From Malus domestica (Eukaryota; Streptophyta; Magnoliopsida; Rosales; Rosaceae): a stretch of 64,000 nucleotides of DNA. The position numbers and the translations under genes were made by a program. Shown here piece by piece: positions 1 through 11,980 of the stretch. The number at the start of each line of letters is the position of its first letter. Within the stretch, counting starts at the first letter, position 1. The stretch is taken from positions 33,869,001 to 33,933,000 of the forward strand of contig NC_091669.1 in NCBI RefSeq assembly GCF_042453785.1, in the 5' to 3' direction. Below the pieces are notes generated by a model. It saw only the letters and a program-made list of their open reading frames with translations, had not been told where the DNA came from and made no database searches.

Positions 1-3000
1 GAACCCGAACCCAGACAATCCGAGCCCACAACTGTCTCTATTGAATATGATTGCTTATCAAGGGCAATCTGATGATCCAGGTAACTCTGGCACAACTTTG
101 ATTGCATCTATTGATCTTGATACAGGTTGGATTATTGACTCTGGAGCCACTGATCATATGACTTATGATCGTACTTTATTTAACTCTACAACACCACCAC
201 CTCGGGATAGTATTGTCACTGCTAATGAAGGTGTTACCCTAGTTACACGGGCGGGTTCGATTGCACTCATTCCTACTATCTCCTTGCACAATTGCTTAGT
301 TGTTCCCACACTCTCTAACCATTTGTTATTTGTGGGACAGGTCACCGAGCAATTAGATTGTGTTGTAAATGTTTCCGTCTTTCTGTTTACTTCAAGATAT
401 CAGAACTCAGGCGATCATTGGGCGTGGTACTAAGAGGAGGGGGTTGTACTATGTTGATGATGTTACACAAGACCGTGTTCATCAAGTTCAAGGTTGTGAT
501 AGTGGAAATTGAAGACTATTTAGTTATGGCATTGTCGTCTTGGTCATGCTTCCTTCAGTTACTTGCGAAAATTACTTCCGTCATTATTTGGTAATAGTTC
601 AGATTCTTTGTTAAAGTGTAATGTTTGCACATTAGCCAAAAGTCATCGAGCTTATTATCCCCTAAGTTTGCATAAAAGAACAATTTCGTTTGAGTTAATT
701 CATTCTGATGTGTTGGGGCCATCTTCGGTTACTACTTAACATGGTGTGCGTTGGTTTGTAATATTTGTTAATGATTGCACTAGGATGAATTGGTTATACC
801 TCATGAAGAATAAAAGTGATGTAGGTGACATCTTTAAAGCATTTTATCACATGGTCTATACTCAGTATTCACTCCTTGTTAAAGTGCTTCGGGGTGGTGA
901 GTATCTTAATCAGGATCTTTCTCATTTTTTTACGGAAAAAGGGCATTCTTCATGAAACTACGTGTCCTCAAACCCCACAACAAAATGGAGTTGCCGAACT
1001 AAAAAATCAGCATATCCTTAAGATTACCCGTGCCCTTCTTATCGGTAGTTATGCACCCAAGACATATTGGGCCGATGCAGTGACCTATGCCGTCTATCTC
1101 ATGAACAGTATGCCATCACTTGTTCTTTCTTTTACAACTTCTTTGGCGGTACTCACTAACCATGTCTAACTTCCTTCCACCCTTCACCTCGAACCACAAA
1201 TTTGTGGGTGTGTGGCTTACGTACATCTTCACAAAAATCAATAAAGCAAGCTTGATCCATGCGCGGTACGATGTGTTTTCATTGGTTTTAGTCCTCAACA
1301 AAAAGGGTATAAATGTTATCATCCTCCTAGTAAACATGTCTATGTTATAATGGACATGACTTTTTCCAAAGACGAACATTTTTTCCCTAGACATAACCTT
1401 CAAGGGGAGATGACTGATGTTGAAGATTATGCATGGGTGGATGTTAGCACTCCTGCTGTCCTTGACAACCCATAAAGCCCAAATGGGCGTGATAATCATG
1501 TTGTCCTTAACAGTACCGATAGCTCCCAAAGCCCAAATGGACATGATGATTATCTTAGGGTTGCATATTGTAGCGGCCCACATGATGGTGATAATGACGG
1601 CAGCCTAAATAGGCATCGTAGCACCATGTCATGCACCGAGTCGTGCACCGAGACAGCAAGTGAGCCTATGTGGCAGAAGGAACCTAGCCCACGTGATTTA
1701 GTTCAAAGTCTACAATAGCTCCCGAAACCTCCCTTAGTTCAAGCCCATGATCCTAAGGATATCCTCTCCGAGGTAAGTACTCATTTAGAGTTAGTTAAAC
1801 CATTTTATGTATTGCCTCCTAGACAGAATCGAGGAAAACCACCATACAGGTACTCTCTGGAAGGGAAGGTACGATATTCAATTGCTAATTATGTCTCCAC
1901 TCATCGACTTTCATCGAAATATTGCGCATTTGTTCAACAAATGGAAACTATTAAAATTCCTACTAAAGTAGAAGAAACCTTGAGAGATCCAAAGTGGACA
2001 GAGGCAATACAAATTGAGATGGAGGTGTTACAGAAGAATAAGACATGGAGTGTGGTTACACTTCTTAGGGGCAAGAAATCAGTAGGGTGCAAATGAGTGT
2101 TTACCATTAAGCATAAGGCGGATGGAACAATTGACAGATACAAGGTGAGATTAGTAGCCAAAGGTTATACACAAACCTTTGGTGTCAATTATAAGGAAAC
2201 ATGTGCTCAAGTTGTGAAGATGAATACTAATAGAGTTCTGTTATCTATTGTCCCTAACCATGATTGGCCTCTAAGACAGTTTAATGTTAAAAATGCTTTT
2301 CTACATGGTGATTTAGAGGAAAAGGTGTACATGAATATTCCACCAGGTTGCTGCGAACTCCAGTAGGAAAGTGTGTAAACTTCAGAAGGCATTGGCCTTA
2401 AACAGTAACCTAGAGCATGGTTTGGGCGGTTCACCCAGGCAATGAAGAAGTATGGGTATCGACAGAGAAACGCAAATCGTACATTGCTAATCAAACGCAA
2501 GGATGACAAGGCAACTCTGCTTATCATATATGTAGATGATATGATTGTCATAAGTGATGAAACAATGGAAATCAAACGTCTGCAAGGGCATTTGTCTTCT
2601 GAGTTTGAGATGAAAGATCTTGGAGGACTTAAATACTTCTTGGGAATTGAAGTGGCAAGGTCTCAGGAAGGAATATACTTATCTCAGAGAAAGTATGTAT
2701 TGGACCTTTTGTCTGAAACTGGTATGTTAGGGTGCAAACCAGTGGATATTATGCAGAATCATCATCTAGCAATTTATCAGGATCAAGTCCCAGTGAATAA
2801 AGAAAGGTATCAAAGATTGGTAGGGCGGTTGATTTATTTGTCTCTTACAAGGCCAAATATTTCTTACGCAATAAGTGTGTGAGTCAATTTATGCATGCTC
2901 ATAGTGAGGATCATATGGCAGCAGTAATGCGAATTCTGAGTTACTTAAAATGAGCTCCAAGAAAAGGTTGATGTATAGAAAACATGGGCATATGAAGGTG

Positions 3001-3667
3001 AAAGGGTATACTGATGTAGATTGGGCTGGAATATCACTGATCAGTGGTCTACATCGAGATACTTCACATTTGTAGCTGGTAATCTTGTGACATGGAGAAG
3101 TAAGAAGCAAAATGTGGTGGCAAGGTCTTCGGCCGAGGCTAAGTACAGAGGAATGAGACATGGTATTTATGAGCTTCTATGGCTTCGGATTCTACTCACT
3201 GAGATAGGGTTTACACCAAAAATTATATGTTATTGTACTGTAATAATCAAGCAGCTCAGGAGATAGCTAACAATCCGATGCAGCATGGTAGGACCAAACA
3301 TGTTGAGGTGGATAAACATTTTATCAAAGAAAAGTTGGATGTTAAGTTGGTTGACATTCCGTTCGTGAAGACAGAAGAACAGTTAGCAGATATTCTAACC
3401 CATGCAGTTTCTACAAGAAGGTTTCAAGACTCACTCGACAAGTTGGGCCTAGGTGATATCTATGCACCAACTTAAGGGGGAGTGTTGACATGAGTCAACA
3501 ATAATATAATAGGAATGTAATTGTATTTCCTGGTTTGGGTATAACTCTCTTTTTATGTCTTTAATATTCCTTGCAGTCCAAGGATTGAGTATGTATATAT
3601 AAGTTTTGCCTCATATGAGAGAAGTATATTGAAAATCATATTGAAACCCTAAAATTAATTTTATCTA
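1..3667 (+). mobile_element. Ty1/copia LTR retrotransposon, 3' part, decayed
   Basis: Fossil copia-type pol region read on the plus strand, in the order expected for Ty1/copia: a protease motif (DSGATDHM, near 150), integrase-like text (QTPQQNGVAE, near 975), reverse transcriptase (NAFLHGDLEE near 2290; YVDDM near 2530) and RNase H (ARSSAEAKYRGM near 3125). A purine tract at about 3474-3482 is followed by a probable 3' LTR starting TGTTGACATG at 3483, with a TATA-like stretch near 3593. The 5' end and 5' LTR lie outside the window. The frame is broken many times (about ten or more), so it is an old, inactive copy. The LTR outer end is placed at the start of homology with unit B (about 3667-3671) and is uncertain by a few bases. 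Confidence 0.9.
3483..3667 (+). repeat. Probable 3' LTR of the copia element
   Basis: It starts with TGTTGACATG directly after the polypurine tract and runs to the point where sequence shared with unit B begins. The length of about 185 bp is short for an LTR but within the copia range. The partner LTR is off the left edge, so the end cannot be checked here, and the visible end is not the usual CA. Confidence 0.55.
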
Positions 3668-3670
3668 TTG

Positions 3671-4055
3671 TTCCTTAATTATACTCCAAGTAATATTTAG
3701 TTATTTATGAGACCAATTGGGGTTCGACATTGGATTATTACTTAATACAAGAAACAACTTCAATGAAATGTTTAATCAGAGTTCTTTGCTGATTGCAACT
3801 TTAATTAAGTCTAGTCATCAGGATACATACTCAGGAGCCCCTTTTCAACTTTTACAAAGTAAAAGGGGGTTAGCAGCCGGCATCAACTACTTGAGCAAAA
3901 GAGATTGTCACACAACAAACAAAATGGAGGCTCACTCCCACCCGAACTATAAGGACAATAGTACAATTACAGAAATAATCCAAACATGGCCATAACACAC
4001 ATAATCTTATAAGATAGGTCAATAATTCATTAGAGGTAGCAAAATGGAGACCTTT
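3671..4055. other. GAD-A 3' flank (unit A start)
   Basis: This non-coding stretch lies downstream of GAD-A and is about as similar to 28470-28858 as the exons are. It probably holds the GAD 3' UTR on the minus strand. The open frame seen here on the plus strand lacks an ATG at its apparent start and is not recognised as a gene. Sharing between units begins at about 3671. Confidence 0.6.
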
Positions 4056-7000
4056 CTAACAAACAACATTCATCTTCTGCTTCCTGGCCATAACAAACTT
4101 CCTCCAAACTATCGTGATCTCCCTTGTTTTCTCCAAATCACTCTTCTTACTCTCAAGTGTCGTCCCAGGTTTCTCACCTTCTTCATCAGCAGCCTTCACG
4201 TTGGAGCTAAGCTTAGATGGAAGCGTGTCAAGTTCTCTCAACACTTTTTTGATGTCATTCACAAGCCGCTCGGCCAAAGTGCGAGAGAAGTCTTCCCTAA
4301 TGACAACACGTAGCACGGTGATGTGTTGCGCGTCTGGGGGCATAGTGTATGCCGGAACGATCCATCCGAAGCGGCGAAGCAAGTCGGAGATTTCAAACTC
4401 GTCGTGGCGATGGTTATCCTTCAAAGAGAAGGCCACCAAGGGTACACCTTCATCTTTGGAGACTATGTTGAAACGACCTGTCTTCTCCAATCCTTCTTTT
4501 AGTACTACCATGTTTTCACGACAATTTTCCATGACGTTCCTGTATCCCTAATTTACATATACAAGAATTAACATATTAGTATCACGTTTGAGACTTTCAG
4601 GCATATTTACTTGATCACAATTAGATGTCTAAATGATTTTCTATTTGATTAATATTTTATGCAAGATTGACCTATCAGGAAATTGGAGGTGTCCTATTAG
4701 CCATTTGACATGTACATATAATTAATAGTAAAATTTTCATGATTATTTCATTTAGAAGTTATTAGTGTACTCACCTCAAAACCCAAGCGAATCAGTTGAT
4801 AATATTGAGCAATAACTTGGCTGGAGCCTGCATTGTGAAAAACATTTCGAAAGCTTAACATGTACTTAATTAAGTGAATTAATTGTTAATACTATCACAA
4901 AATTAAAGAAGTCTTTAAACTAGTACCTTTTGAGAAGTTGAGGGTGAAAGTAGGTTGGTCAGCTCCAAGATAGTTGATATGGAAGATGAGTTCTTCCGGC
5001 AAATCTTCTTTGTTCCTCCAGATGACCCATCCAATCCCTGCATACACAAGTCCGTACTTGTGTCCGCTAACATTGATGCTCTTAACAAGGGGCAAACGGA
5101 AATCCCATTCCAGTTCTGGGTATAGAAATGGAGCAATAAACCCACCACTTGCTGCGTCTACATGGATTGTAGTATCCCATCTGTGTACCCAAGCCGAAGA
5201 TGTAAACCAGTAAATAATGTGTCACATCAGTTGGTAATAAAAGTTTAAAATACTACAATTCCTAATCTTGTACAAGTGCACCAAAGTCACAATGTATGTA
5301 CGTACGCCTACACAGCGAACTTGTAAGAAAGAGATAGAGATAGAGATGCATACCCAGTTTCCTTGTTCTTCTCTATCAAGAGATCGTTCAAGAGCTTAAC
5401 ATCTTCGAACTCACCGTTGAGGGTGGAGCCGAGGATAGCAGCAACACAGATTGTGTTCTCATCAACCATTTCCACTGCTTTCTCAGGGTCCATTACATAG
5501 TAGCCATCCCTCAACTTCACCTCCTTCAACTCCACCTCAAAGTACCTTGCAAACTTCTCCCAGCACACCTTAAATTTATACAACAATATATATTTATTTA
5601 GTTCAGTATATATGTAGCAGAGGAAAAATGATTCACAGTAGTTTGATTAATTGCAATGCTAAAAGTACCAAATTTTTTGTGCACTAGTACTTAAATCACA
5701 TTACATTACGCAGCAAGTGATGTTCGAGTACCAACTAGTCATCATAACTAAGGCAACAAGTCGACCACTCATGTCACATACCGTGGTTCATTAATGTAGT
5801 TTAAGAATGTGGTCTTCATAACATAAATTGTATAATGATAGCTATATGAATACCTGGACATTGGCTCCGGTGACAATGTTGGGTTTGTCAACGGGTTTGC
5901 CCTCAGCTCTCCTCTTGTTTTGCCACTTCCTCTTGAATGCCAAGCCAGCCAACATGATGGCCTCAGAAGAGCCCACCGTTCCCACTCCAATTGCTGCCTC
6001 TGAATCTCCCAATGGTGCATTGAACAGATGAGCTATCATGTTTACGCATCGATTCTGTCATGTTTTCATGCGCATAATATCAAAACACACATCAGTTTCA
6101 TGTATGCACTAACTGTACGTGCACCATTTAGCTTTCAGAATTTATCATAAGGTTGTAAATTAATTCTATGAATTAGTAGAAAACAAATTACAAATTCGTT
6201 GTGAGTGGTTGATCGTATCATTCAGATTCTCAGAATGAGTGTCATAGTTGCATTTATCCTTCAATTTTTATTTGTCTCTCTAGATGCATGTCAATTACAT
6301 TTAACCTTTGATTTTTATTTGTCTCTCTCCTCATGTAAGGCAATGCAATCAGTATAATTATGAGTTGTCCTCCATTAGTTGGTATACACAAAGCTTTAAC
6401 TTAGAGAAACAAACGCAATGCTACAAAGATGGCAGTTGAAAAATCTAAAAGTTGGAGGTTAAAAGATAAACAAAAAGAAAAAATTCACTGTTCGAATTCT
6501 AATTCGATTCTGAAACTTTAAATGTATGACTATGCAGTCAACATTTGGAAATTTCTTGTCTAAGACTGATTCTAATTGTAATTCTAATTCAATTTTAAAA
6601 CTGATTCTTGCATACTCGATCGTCAATGAAAGTTTGGTCCTTCCTTCTTGACCAAAGTCGAAACATGCATCCAATCTTTCACATCAACACGTTTTACAAA
6701 ACGGACTGAATAATTTTTATGTAAACCATGCGTGCAATTAATTTTGACGAGTAAATTGTAGTTATGGTCCCTTAACTTTAACTCAATTGGAGCAATAGTC
6801 TCTCAACTAAAAATTTATTACCATTGGTCCCTCAACTCATCAAAACGTACAACTATAGTCCCTCAACTAAAAATCCATTATCATTGGTTCCTCAACTTTA
6901 ATTCAACTGGGGAAATGATCCCTTAACTTTAACCCAATTGTAGCAATGATCCTTCCAACATAACTCATTTTGACAAAAATTTTGACGTAGTTGACAAAAA

Positions 7001-10000
7001 GGACCATAATTTTACTTTGATGAGTTGAGACATCCTAATTATATAAATGGTTATTCCAACATAACTTATTTTGACGAAATTTTGACGAAATTGATGAAAA
7101 TGACTATAACTACACACTTTGATAAGTTGAGAGACCAATGGTAATGGATTTTTAGTTGAGGGACTATTGCTCCAATTTGATTAAAGTTTAGGGACCATTG
7201 CTACAATTTACTCTAATTTTCACAAAAAAAAAAAAGGTAGTAAAGACAAAACAATAATTTATAGATCTATCTACTATAATCAAATTGGCCTCATCTAAGA
7301 GTTTGATATTGTCACTTAGTACTATGGTATTCCTCTTCACTTGTAAGTGAAATGTCTTAGATTCAATTCTCTTCAAAGATGAATTTGAACTACATTATTA
7401 CTAACTCATTGTGAGACTAAATTTATCCCCTCCCTTACAATGTAGTTTGCTCAAAAAAAAAAAAAGAGTTTGACATTTCGACTCATCCTTTGTGTCTCTC
7501 CTTGTGCATTGAAGTGAATCGAAAGAGAAGGACTTTATTTTGGAATCAAGTTTATACTAAATAAATCAAAATCAAAATAAAACAAACATGAAAAAATATA
7601 TATTTAGTCGTCAAAATTCGCAGTCATTCCAAAAGTATTTTTAATATTCTCTTTGAATAAGACTTCTGAAAATATTGGGACAATAATGTAGGTGAACAAA
7701 TTAAAATTGTCGGCAAATTGATTGAAAATTTTGCAGTTCATAGGTGCATTATTAAAACCAAATGGTCATAAGGTCTGACTATAAACACATGAGTCCCTTT
7801 CTCCTAAACCGTATTGTCCAGGAATATAATTTTTGGCAAAAGTCTAATCAGTGGAAGTTGAAAGCATAACAAGGCCGCAGATGGCCTTTGGTGATAGGCG
7901 GCACGGCGGCCCTTTCTTGTCCCCCCAACCAAACTTGTTGACTGATGAACGAAAATAAAGCTAAGAGGCAAGCATGAGAAACCCTACACCACTGCTAAGA
8001 ATTCATTCCAAAGAATTCAATATCATATTTACCCACTTCCTTTGTGGATTTGTAATAGTGGTCCGAGTTTCCTAGTAACTAACTAAACATCAGAGTCAAA
8101 ATATTAATTTTAAAACTAGAAAATTACTGAAAAATATAATGAAAAACTGTTATCTGAATTTTTATGATATTAAATACAGATTTGAATCCCATCCGAATTC
8201 AAATTGTAGAGATCTTAGAGACCCTCACATCTTAACCGTTCATCGTACATCGTGAGGCCATAAATTATTTTGAATTTTTTTATATAAAATTAAACATAAA
8301 TAGTACGTAAAGAAAACTGACCACACAATATATGATAAACGGTTAGGATGTGAAGATCCCTAGGATCTCCTCAAAAAAGATCCGGAGAGGTCCTCATCCA
8401 TTAAATACCACCACTATTGAGAACTCAATCAACTCTTGTTATCGCGTAAGTAGTGAATAAGGTTTTGGGTTTCTACGCATGCATTCCGAGTTCTAAATTC
8501 CTTTATTTTCTAAATCCTTGTAATAATTTTGAACATTTTTCCTTCTTTTAATAATAATAATCTTACTAGTTAATAAAACCCTCTTTGTCAACCAAAAGAG
8601 GGTGAAAAGATAGATTAGTCTTCTATCACACAAAAAAAATGATGGGCAATAATGTAATTTCACAGTTTTAAATTTTACATTTTTTTATTGAAGCCTCACC
8701 TAGAGGTGATGTTAAAATACCTCTAACATTAAAATAAAAAAATAAAAAAACCAAAAACCTCCAACTCCCCAACGTTCTCTCTCTCTCCCTCTCTCCTTCT
8801 CATTTTCTAAAAAAATATGTTCATACACACAAAGTGTGTAGGCAAATGCTAGTTTTTTTTTTTAAAGTAGTAATTGTTTTGGTAGTTATGTTTTTTGTTC
8901 AATAAATTGCTTATCGAGTTCAAATCGTTATCTTTCTTTCTTAATATAGCTTGGAGTGGTAATATCAACCGTAATTTTTTTTTTTAAAAAACGACTATTT
9001 TCATTCTCATTAAAAGAAATCCATTTTTATTTTCGTGTAAGATTTTCACTTCACAAAGCCTTACATGTGGTCCTAAGAGCAATTTTTTTATAACTTTGCA
9101 ACTTAAAATAATTCTTCTAAATATTTTGGCCACTAAACTAAGTTTATAATTTATAACTTTTTTTAGTGAGAGAGAAAATAATTTTCACACTCTTATTAGT
9201 TTCTTACATGCTTTTTTGAATTTTTAGCTGTTAAATTGAATAAATCAAATAAAAGTAACAAACATAATTGAATAAAGGTGTGCAAAAAACCAAAATGAAT
9301 TTATTTATCATGTTTTTTTCTTCAATAACAAAGACTATTTTCGTTGTTGGGGTACTTTGCGCCCGACACTGCATGACATTGATATATGCGGTGCTGTGAA
9401 TCGATTTCACATTAGAAGTCCGAGTCCGTGGTTCTAGAAACTGAAATATCTATAAGCATGGCCAATTGGATTAGAATAATTCACGGGTCTCGGTCATATC
9501 ACTAACACTATTTCTATTTAAATAATTTAACTCACGCCACTATGTAAAACTAGTGATATTCCTCTTTATTTGGAAGTGAGAGGTTTTATATTCAAATCTT
9601 GTAGATAGTGAATTTGATATCAAATTAGGTTGCTCATTGTGTGGTTTAATCAAACTTCATCTTTTACTAATGTAAAAATATTAATATACTAAAAAAATAA
9701 AAAAATAAAAATTTTAATTCACGAAAATACCTTTACTTTTTTAATGTAGTTAATATTGTTTGTTAAAAAAAATTAAAAAAAAAACTCACGAAAATACCTG
9801 CCTCGAGTTTTTCCTTCTTACCCATAAATTACAGATTGCCATGTTATTATCATTTTTCTTATTGGTGTTTTTATTAAACCACTTTAGGCATTACACATGT
9901 AAAAACAGAAAAATTCTTTCACGCTACATAATTTCGATGCTACAAAATATGGGCTATCTAGTTTTCCAAAAAAACAAAAAAAAGGGCTAGACTAGTGGTG

Positions 10001-11873
10001 AGGGTGTGGGTAAAGGGGTGGGGTAGTAAAAATAAAAAAAAATCATGAAAATTATACTAATTCAATGGTTGTGAATACTGATGAAGGTTGAAATTAATGA
10101 AGGATAATATTTGAGTATTACCTATTTTACTCGTTAAGTTAGGTGGCCCAATAAAAACAAGACATGTGTTGAATGCAGCGATTTGGTGACCGTTTCGTTA
10201 ATGCAATACTGCTATGGCTTTGAAGTTTTTCTGTGGGATAATCGGGCAAAGAAGAGAAGAACGAAAGCGAAGAAGAAGAAGATAGACTTTTCAACTGACC
10301 AAGACCTTTTCCTATTTTTTCTGACAAGTAGAGAGGTTGTGGGACATAATATTTACCCAGTACCTCCTATCACTTTCTCCAAACCCGCAATTTTAATTAA
10401 AAAATAGCATCTAATAGCACAGAACATAGAAGTAAAATAGGTAAGAAACATACTAAAATATCCTTATTTTAAAGTTCTTCATCGAAATCAATTTGTTAAT
10501 CCACATGAAGTTACCTTATTTGTTGATCCACATGAAAGAGAATAGATCTAGTTGAAGACTAGAAGCCTAGAAGGCATGGTAACTTGGCGAAGGATAGATC
10601 GGTCGGCTATCATACAAAAGGCATTTGATTGGAGGAGAAATATTTTTTATAATTTAATTTACTTTCATTTGATTTTTTTATTATTTGAGAAAATCGGAGC
10701 AGTAGTTCCTACACTTTAGTCTAATTTGAGGTTTAGTTTTTGAATTAAAAATACGTGAGTACTGGTCTATGAACTTATTATTATGTGTAGCAGTTGTTCT
10801 TTTTTTGCTAATTCCATTAGAACTTCCATCCATTTTTCGTCTCTTTAAACCCTTTATTTACTAATTCCATTAGAACTTCCATCCATTTTTCGTCTCTTTA
10901 AACCCTTTATTTAATGGAAATTTTGACGTAGTTGGCCAAAATGGTCATTGCTCAACATCATAACAAATTTAGAGATCAATACTCACTTATTGACCAAAAA
11001 TCCAATTAAGCTAAAGTGCAGAAACCGTCAAAAAATAATATTGCTATTACTACCAATCATGCTCAGCGTGTGGATTATTAAACATCGAACGCAATTAACA
11101 ACGTCGCAGACATGGCATCTACTTCTAAAACATCTAAGAAAAGATTAAGTCGTTGTTATGATATATAATAACCCTAATTAACGCGCCTACAATTAACATA
11201 TCCTTACCCATTCCCACTACTAGGACGCACTAAATTATGCTGTTCTTATTACTTTAATATAATAAAAAATTGCTAAATGGGAGTGGATTCAGATTGACGA
11301 TGAATGATATTGATGAAAAAAAGATGCGACTTTTTAAAAAGAAATGAGTTAATTTATTACCTGGAGCTCAGTGGTGACAGGGTACTCATCCATGTCGACG
11401 TAGTTCTTGTTGATGGAGGCCATCATAAGTTTATCACACTCAGGCTCCATCCATGTCGTCACAAACGAAGCCAGATTCAGCCTAGGGTTCCCATCCAACA
11501 TCAGCTCATCGTTTATAATCTGGTACGCTGCCTCCTTCGGGATCGAATTTTCCGCCATTTTGAACCTTCATGATCAAAATTCATCCATCTCACGATCAAA
11601 TCAATCGGTACGAATCATGCATATGTGCGTAAAGGGAAATTCGTTTTCATGCAAAATTGTACTATATAGTCCGACTGTAAACCTAAATTATGTAGTAAGA
11701 GTTCTTTCGCCAAATATATGATCTAGATTCACAGTACTACCCATGAAGAAAAACCACAAAATGAAGAAATTCAAGTGATATAATTACCTAGGAAGAGAAG
11801 TTCGGACGTATCGAGAAGCGAAGGTTGAGTGGACGGAGACGTCCGACTCCGACGCAGTCCTTGAGAGAGCCAT
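4056..11873 (-). CDS. GAD: Glutamate decarboxylase, copy A (7 exons)
   Basis: PLP-dependent enzyme that converts L-glutamate to GABA and CO2 in the cytosol. Exons on the minus strand, first to last: 11788-11873, 11361-11565, 5854-6054, 5354-5568, 4927-5180, 4775-4827, 4056-4547. All junctions are GT-AG and the phases join to 1,506 bp (501 residues plus stop), the usual plant GAD length. Seen: start [10 protein letters not shown]; the HVDAASGGF region; PLP lysine 277 in SGHKYG; and a C-terminal basic amphipathic tail with Trp486 ([10 protein letters not shown]), the place of the Ca2+/calmodulin-binding autoinhibitory domain in plant GADs. Intron 2 is unusually long (5.3 kb) and full of repeats. 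The start was chosen because exon 1 reads as the family's N-terminus (RYVRTSLPR then [10 protein letters not shown]). It looks functional; Ca2+/calmodulin control is inferred from the family. Confidence 0.95.
6749..7213. mobile_element. MULE-like MITE in GAD-A intron 2
   Basis: This 465-bp element is bounded by inverted termini GAGTAAATTG and CAATTTACTC, with further inverted text (GGTCCCTTAACTTTA against the opposite end). The flanks are TAATTTTGAC and TAATTTTCAC, a 9-10 bp target duplication with one change, as expected for Mutator-like elements. Unit B at the equivalent place (about 31528) lacks it, so it probably went in after the duplication. It has no coding capacity. Confidence 0.75.
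7313..7466 (+). repeat. SINE-like repeat (shared by both units)
   Basis: About 155 bp ending in an A-tract. It belongs to a family seen at least six times in this window. The family consensus has a pol III B-box-like GGTTCGAATC segment, which is degenerate in this copy. The equivalent copy in unit B is at about 31683-31840, so this insertion predates the duplication. Confidence 0.5.
9530..9690 (+). repeat. SINE-like repeat, second copy in GAD-A intron 2
   Basis: Same family as at 7313, with diverged B-box-like text (TTCAAATCTTG) and the downstream motif GAATTTGATATCAAATTAGG. The unit B counterpart lies at about 33195-33360. It is old and without open frames. Confidence 0.45.
10806..10915. 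repeat. Tandem duplication of about 55 bp in GAD-A intron 2
   Basis: The segment beginning CTAATTCCATTAGAACTTCC occurs twice head to tail. The unit B counterpart (about 34508-34560) has one copy. It arose locally in unit A inside a shared MITE-like block. Confidence 0.8.
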
Positions 11874-11972
11874 GGCGGTGATGATCGATCTAGAGATGTA
11901 AATGTGGTATTGTGTGGGAGATTGGGGTTTTGGGAAGGAAGAAGATGGATAGTAGTAACAGAGAGAGACACA

Positions 11973-11980
11973 TATTTATA
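11973..11980 (-). promoter_or_regulatory. TATA box of GAD-A
   Basis: TATAAATA on the minus strand, 100 bp upstream of the GAD-A start codon. It sits in a GA/CT-rich leader and is the only good TATA match in that stretch. Confidence 0.65.

Larger units (their letters stand above)
6055..11360 (-). other. GAD-A intron 2 (5.3 kb), repeat-rich
   Basis: No gene is seen. The intron contains a MULE-like MITE (6749-7213), two SINE-like repeats (about 7313-7466 and 9530-9690), a GC-rich patch near 7870-7925, CT-rich microsatellite text near 8778-8800 and a MITE-like block near 10690-11020 with a local tandem duplication. Most of it aligns by eye with the 4.2-kb intron 2 of GAD-B, apart from copy-specific insertions. 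Confidence 0.7.

Noticed and set aside
3717-3995. Open frame at 3717 with a copy at 28520
   Set aside because: The apparent start is not ATG, no family is recognised, and it lies antisense to the probable GAD 3' UTR.
4114-4551. 145-codon plus-strand open frame, with a copy at 28917-29354
   Set aside because: Exact antisense of the GAD last exon. It is open in both copies only because the exon itself is conserved.
7730-7860. Possible Ty3/gypsy reverse transcriptase trace on the minus strand (PFGFNNAP)
   Set aside because: Only a very short motif-like stretch in fossil-like DNA with no supporting neighbours; too weak to call an element.
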